Below are positions 58,732-64,000 of a DNA stretch of 64,000 nt, one piece after another. How positions within the stretch are numbered: position 1 is the first letter of the stretch; each line of letters opens with the position of its first letter. Where the stretch lies: the NCBI GenBank assembly GCA_028023455.1, contig JAQFVV010000317.1, forward strand, positions 631,501-695,500. The letters run 5' to 3'. The notes below the pieces were generated by a model. That model ran no database searches. It was not told the DNA's origin and was given only the letters and a program-made list of their open reading frames with translations. The stretch comes from Epiperipatus broadwayi (taxonomy: Eukaryota; Onychophora; Udeonychophora; Euonychophora; Peripatidae). The position numbers and the translations under genes were made by a program.

Positions 58732-60134
58732 TGTAGTTATTTTATTCTAGTACAAGTTACATTGGCAATTTAGAAGTTAAATTACTAAATTCCTAAAAAG
58801 ATAATATTTTTATTTAAACATCTGATTGATTTAGTTTAGACAATGTGGTTGTATAGATTTTTTGTGTGTGTTAAAAGAAATCAAATAGAGAGAAAGGATA
58901 TAAAGAGTATAATAAAAAGGGAAACTACTTTGTATTTTAGTAAAGATAAAACAAACCTTTATTGTGAAGCTATTAGCAATATGTAAAATAAATTTGCACT
59001 ATTTCTTTGGTAATTAACGATGGTGATCCAAGAAAAAAAAGGAAAACTTTGTGGGCTAAATTACATTAAATTTGATCTAAATTATTAGGTGTCAATGGGA
59101 GTTGCACAGAGAGAGAAAAAATTAGGACTATAAAAAGAAAAACACATTGTGCATCAGGTTCTTAGATATTTGTTCCTGAAATAAAACAGTTCAAAATAAA
59201 TATTAAGGTTGAAGAAATTATAAAGAGCATGTCAAACTATTCTCACCAACATGTCAACTCATACTAAGATGTGCGAGTAGAAAAGTTTGTTTGCCAGTAT
59301 TGCTTTTTGCCTGAGGTCATGAATTATCCTAAGTGAAGCCATCTACTAACTCTGAAACCACGGAATGCTTATAGACTGCAAGAATATTAAACAGCGGATC
59401 CCTCCCAAGATAAATCCATGCTTGGTAAATTCTATAATATTATTTGTTAACAGTTAAACTTACCGGTAAGAAACTTTATTTATTTAAATATCAGTGATCA
59501 CATTCTACTCAATTCTAAGTGCGATAAACTGCCGTCTTGAATTGTATCAACGAAAACAAAAATCTTATCAATAGTTTTAATCTCTATTTACTTCTCTTAT
59601 CTTTTATTCTCTCAATAATAATATAAATATTTCATTATGTATCAATAAATTTAAATATAACTTATGTTGATTTCTTGTTGTTGATTATTAATTGTCTAAA
59701 TTCATTTAGAATTAAACATTATTATAATTTGATTTAATAAATTGCTGATGCTATACTTTTTAATTGTCTAAATTCATTTAGAATTAAACATTATTATATT
59801 TTGATTTAATAAATTGCCGATGCTATACTTGAAAAGACAATCCTCCGGATATTCCAAGTAATTTCATCATTACTAAATAAATAGGTGGGATTTGGCCAGT
59901 GGATTTTTATATAGAATCTTGGCGCCTTTTCAAATAAATTAAAAGCTTGTTCTCTCCTCTCTATTATTCAACTTTAGTTATATTTAGCGGGTTGTGTGAC
60001 CAGGAAAAATAACTGCAATTGATAAAATTCACTAAAATTTTTCGATGAAAATTATCAAGTCGAACGTAGTTTGGTCTCTGAACATGAAGTAATTAACTCT
60101 TAAAAAAAAAAACAATTATGCCATAGACATTACA
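58732..60134 (+). repeat. Right LTR of the Gypsy-type element
   Basis: About 1.4 kb, TGTAGTTATTTTATTC to GACATTACA. It retains the ~680-bp middle (58,945-59,621) missing from the left LTR, including the TATA box, and has its own 72-bp tandem duplication (59,689-59,832) where the left LTR has one copy. The divergence between LTRs indicates an old insertion or recombination. Confidence 0.85.
59129..59136 (+). promoter_or_regulatory. TATA box of the right LTR
   Basis: Within AGGACTATAAAAAGAAAAA (59,124-59,142), identical to the promoter core of LTR D. Confidence 0.55.
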
Positions 60135-63100
60135 ATATATATGAAAATAAGAATTATATTAATTATCTAAAGGAAATAGATAAATAAATAAAAATAAAAC
60201 AAACACAATCACTTATCTACACTACCACATTAATATTTCAACCAAAAGATTCATTTCTGAATGAAATATTAAAGTTGTTGTGTAGAGAAGTAATTATATA
60301 TATATATATATATGTGTGTGTATATATATATATAACTGGGTGGGAGTTAAATCAAATAAACTAAAAATATATAGAATAAAATATTACTTTTTAATAAAAA
60401 AAAACTAAACACAATTGTAAAACAAACTTTGCATCTTTCATATACAACTTTACAAAATTATTTATTATAATTTGATCTACTCCAGCTGCAATTTCAGGAT
60501 TGCATCACACTGGTCCGGAGAAGCAAAATACCCAGAGGTTACCTATAGCTAGACTGAAATTATACAAGATATAATTACAGCCACATTTCCAAGTTATAGA
60601 ACTTCTCCCGCTACTGTATTCAAACCCTGTCATTCAAAGCACTTTGTTTTGAAGTAAACTTAACATGCCCTGAATGACAACTACTAGTTCAGCTCCTGAA
60701 TATCCCAACTAGCTCAATCGAAAAAGTAATATAATAAACTGCTTTAATTAGTGGTGTTAGTAAAAGAATTGACTGACAAATACTAATTTCCAAAATTATT
60801 TATTTTAAATACTTTAAAAAATTAGAGAACCAATTCATCTTTTACTTGAATAAAATAATAATTACAATATCCCGGGCACTCCCATTATAATAAACATAAA
60901 ACATTAAATAAACATAATCATTAAAACATTATAGACCACACACACATATTGTGTCATATAAGCTGTTGGTTTGTATAATTCGACAAGTTCTAGGACTATC
61001 AGTTTATTATATTAACCTGCACATAAATAGTTTATTTTATGCTGGTTATAGAGTTCATTTCTATTGACTCTGGTTATCTCAAAGATTACAATGGCTACAA
61101 TAATAAATTACTGTCATAATAGGAATGGGAATAAACAATAATTAATATTACCTATAGGTTTTTTAGATGCATGTTCCTCTGGATAGATGGCTGCTTCTTT
61201 CTCCTGTGTGATGCATGTTGTACCACCTGTTTGGAATTTGGATTGCTGATGAATGTGGTTCATTGCTGCATTTCTGTCCAGCAGACAAATGTTTGAATGG
61301 CTGAGGCTGTTAGATATTCATTGCGGCTAATTAGAGACCTACAGATATTTTAGGGCAGTCAGAGACTGAAGTACAGCAGCATACTTTGACTTCTGATTAG
61401 CAATGCATGTCTTCTTGGTGTTCACAAAAATAAGTTTATTTGCACAGACTGGAATAACACTGCTAAAAGAGATCTGATGATGACGAGTTTTTTAGACCTA
61501 TTTATATGTGGCCTTCTTATTGTTCAGCTTGATTAATATTTAAATTAACTTAATTTATTAATTAAATTTCCATTGTTTATTTGTTCACATTATTTCCAGA
61601 TTAATCTACTTAGGATAAGATATAACTTTTTTAATTATTCCCATTGTTTAATTGTAGCCATTGCTAATTAATTATTCTTATTCCATCTTGGTTTATCAGT
61701 TGAGCAATCTTTGAGTTTTACTTAACTTTTTATATTACAAACTTTATTTTCCTGTTTTTTTTAATTCAACTATCTTTTTTATATGCACACATATATACAC
61801 ATTTTAATGTATTTTTTAAAATCAACACACACATTTTTTATTTTCTTTTAAATAAATGAAAAGAGAGAAATATAGTTTTTAAATCTTTTTTTATTTAATT
61901 AAATTTCTTTCCCCTCATGTTTTATTATTATTATTTTGAACAATAAAACTTATACTAATACATGACTTATTGATTTGCCCTGTGGGATTTACATTTATAG
62001 AAAAAAAATCTTTAAACTTTCTAAATTATACTTCTCTTTCTTAAACTTTTATAATTAATTCTTTCATAGGAGTTTTTTACTTTAATCATTTCTTGATAAA
62101 ATAATTCCATAATATTTTAACTTCTTTAACTAATTATAAATTCTTTTCATGTTAAAATTTTATAATTTATGAAATTTACGAACATATTATTTAGCTTTGG
62201 CTGAAGCTAAATGTTAAGTCACATTTTATGCTGAGACATCTAAAAAAAATTGTATAGTTTACTTTTGTTATGAATAAATTGTTGCTTGTACTTTATAATG
62301 CTGTAAATTTTTACATATAAAAATTACTTTAGCAGTATTTTATAGATTGTACAGCTATAAAATAATTTTTACATAGTTTAAGTTGTAATTGTTTTAAGCC
62401 TAAATAAGTGTTTAAGATTTAAGATAGCTGGTAATCAAGGTGATAAATAATGCCGTTTAAATTAATAATACTAGTTTAGTTAAGATTTAATTATTCAAAA
62501 TATTTTAAAATGTTTGTATTTATTTTAAAGTTAAGAAACTAGATTCAAACCTTATATTTTGGTTTGATGCTTTTTAAATTAAAGCTATAATATTTTAATT
62601 CATTTTAATTTTAAAACAATATTCTAGTTAAATATTTTTAGACTGATTTACTTAGAAATAGTATAATAAAGCTAGTAATTAAAAATAGTATTTTTAATAG
62701 CAATAGGTAAATGAATGGCTGAATAAATGAGTGAATGAATAAATATTATATTTACTTAACATTATTTATTTTAAAATATCTTAAAAATATAATTTTAAAT
62801 ATATATTTTTGACTTGTCTAGATTTAAACAGTAATAAATAGTTATATTAAATATTATCTGTAATATTTATTTTACTTAATATAATGTAAATTTCATTGTA
62901 AAATATATTTTTAATTAATTTGTAATTGTCTAGATAAAAATTGATTAATTTGAATATTAATTAGGTAAAATTTTACTTAACAATCTTCCCTGGTTGCAAT
63001 AGACAGCATTCAAACTAATAAGGGAAGAGTGCAAATATTATAAAGTTAATGAAAGTTGTGTATAGTGATCACATGACTAATAGTATAAATGAGATTTTCA

Positions 63101-64000
63101 CCCGCTCTCATTTCTCCTCAATTAGTTTTAATTTTATTATTTTTCTAGCTTAGTATGATAAAGTAATTTAATATCTATCTTAACACAGTTATCTGAATTG
63201 AAATGTCAAGGAAACAAATCTTTTCTCCCAGATTTAATGATCATATCATTAATTATTACAATGTTTAGAATATTAATTTTAAAATTATCTGCATTCAAGA
63301 ACTTCAAAAGTTATTATTATTGCCATTATCATGATTCAAGAACTCTTATCAGTTTTAAAATCTATTTGAATGCCTGCATTATAATTAACGATGCCACAGA
63401 ATATTTAAATTTCTTGTTGGTATGAATATCACAGAAAATATTGAGAATTTTTTAACATTTTTTAAAAATATTTATTTATGTCAAATATTGTCCAGAATTT
63501 ATTTATTTAAAGTAAAAGTCTGTAATTCATTGAATAAGAACTATATTTTTGATATAAAGAATGTTTGCTTCTCAGACATTTACAAATGATATAAGTTCAC
63601 AAAAGAAATATTAAATGAATAATAATTTTGTACTTCAATAAAAGAATTTATTTATGCTGTTATTCTAATAAAGGCATTATATTTTTAATTTCTGAAAGCA
63701 CAAATAAAATATTTCACTTATTATGCCTATTTTATTTGCTTCCCTAAAAGAAAGAAAGAAAGAAATCTTTTTTTTTCCAATTAGGGGTAATAAAAAAAAA
63801 TCAACTTGTATGAAACTATTTGATAAATATTGTGAAGAATTAAAAGTTATCATTTAATAATACAAAATATAAAATATACCTGCAAAAAGACATGATATTT
63901 TAATGAACTTAAATAACTTTTCTACATTTTAATTATTTTATAATGCCTGCAAGAATGTTTTAAAATCTGCAAGTTAATGTGATATTTGATTTTTTTTCTT
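60135..64000. other. Mostly AT-rich tail with a small hairpin, (TA)n and a possible LTR promoter
   Basis: A ~70-bp imperfect hairpin at 60,216-60,285 has CTACAC... and ...GTGTAG ends. A (TA)n/(TG)n tract follows at 60,295-60,335. At 60,480-61,500 composition is more balanced: on the minus strand a TATA box (ACATATAAATAGG, ~61,500) is followed ~355 bp later by a donor-like TATAG/GTAATA, echoing the plan of the long LTRs. The CCCGGGCACTCCCATTAT at 60,877 resembles CCCGGGCACCCCATTAT in LTR B. From 61,550 on I see only AT-rich DNA. The 75-codon frame at 63,198-63,425 is unremarkable. Confidence 0.45.

Larger units (their letters stand above)
56097..60134 (+). mobile_element. Gypsy-type LTR retrotransposon, gag-protease only
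   Basis: A 4.0-kb element with TGTA...TACA ends, two related LTRs, a primer site four bases after the left LTR, a frame-broken gag and a degenerate protease. The interior is only ~2.0 kb and shows no reverse transcriptase, RNase H or integrase, so it is an internally deleted or non-autonomous form. ATATAT flanks both outer ends, compatible with a 4-6-bp target duplication but low in complexity. It sits ~60 bp beyond the LTR D primer site, so it probably inserted into that older element. Confidence 0.82.

Noticed and set aside
61473-61490. CTGATGATGACGAG, a hammerhead-like core start
   Set aside because: No helix II partner followed by GAAA is found downstream. Other stray CTGATGA sites (for example 20,636, 33,431 and 50,230) fail in the same way.
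1-64000. CRISPR arrays, bacterial operons, tRNA or rRNA genes
   Set aside because: None seen. Composition, LINE, LTR and mariner content are eukaryotic. No tRNA cloverleaf with matching A and B boxes was recognised by eye.

Overview
This window is strongly AT-rich eukaryotic DNA, most likely from a metazoan invertebrate with a repeat-rich, gene-poor genome. I see no bacterial operons, ribosome binding sites, rRNA, tRNA or convincing host gene. The recognisable content is an APE-type LINE, a mariner relic, a pogo/Tigger relic, a piggyBac-type non-autonomous element, long-LTR retrotransposons with tRNA-like primer binding sites, and a hammerhead-ribozyme repeat. Most coding sequence is decayed. 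The longest intact frame is a retrotransposon gag of 285 codons on the minus strand at 42,010-42,867. The species cannot be fixed from the sequence.

Layout. 1-3.7 kb: featureless AT-rich DNA. 3.74-4.99 kb: a 1.25-kb insertion flanked by a 12-bp direct repeat, built from head-to-head copies of a ~446-bp unit. Each full unit carries a minimal type-I hammerhead ribozyme (retrozyme or Penelope-like). 8.1-8.6 kb: Tigger remnant. 9.2-10.1 kb: diverged tandem repeats. 11.36-12.22 kb: internally deleted mariner, with a further mariner terminus beside it. 14.46-14.74 kb: unexplained open frame. 17.6-18.5 kb: 456-bp tandem duplication. 19.665-24.867 kb: a LINE that looks full length, minus strand, with a 13-bp target-site duplication. 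It has a zinc-knuckle ORF1, then AP endonuclease, reverse transcriptase and a C-terminal zinc finger, all frame-broken. 27.86-28.11 kb: foldback hairpin. 31.57-32.34 kb: piggyBac-type element in TTAA. 34.71-35.27 kb: inverted repeat next to an (ATT)n array.

36.2-52.3 kb: three copies of a 2.4-3.0-kb LTR (A plus, B minus, C plus). A and B meet head to head through a duplicated LTR fragment. B has a primer binding site matching the 3' end of tRNA-Lys and a gag frame on its other side. C looks like a solo LTR. 53.0-54.0 kb: inverted and direct copies of a ~329-bp repeat. 54.0-56.1 kb: another probable long LTR (D), with a TATA box and primer-binding-site-like sequence. 56.097-60.134 kb: a gag-protease-only Gypsy-type element with both LTRs, a primer binding site and TG...CA ends, inserted just beyond D. 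60.1-64 kb: AT-rich DNA with a small hairpin, a (TA)n tract and a possible further LTR promoter.

The most interesting signals are the hammerhead locus and the shared plan of the long LTRs: a TATA box followed 320-460 bp later by a splice-donor-like site. Boundaries were read by eye. Family names rest on motifs, not database searches.
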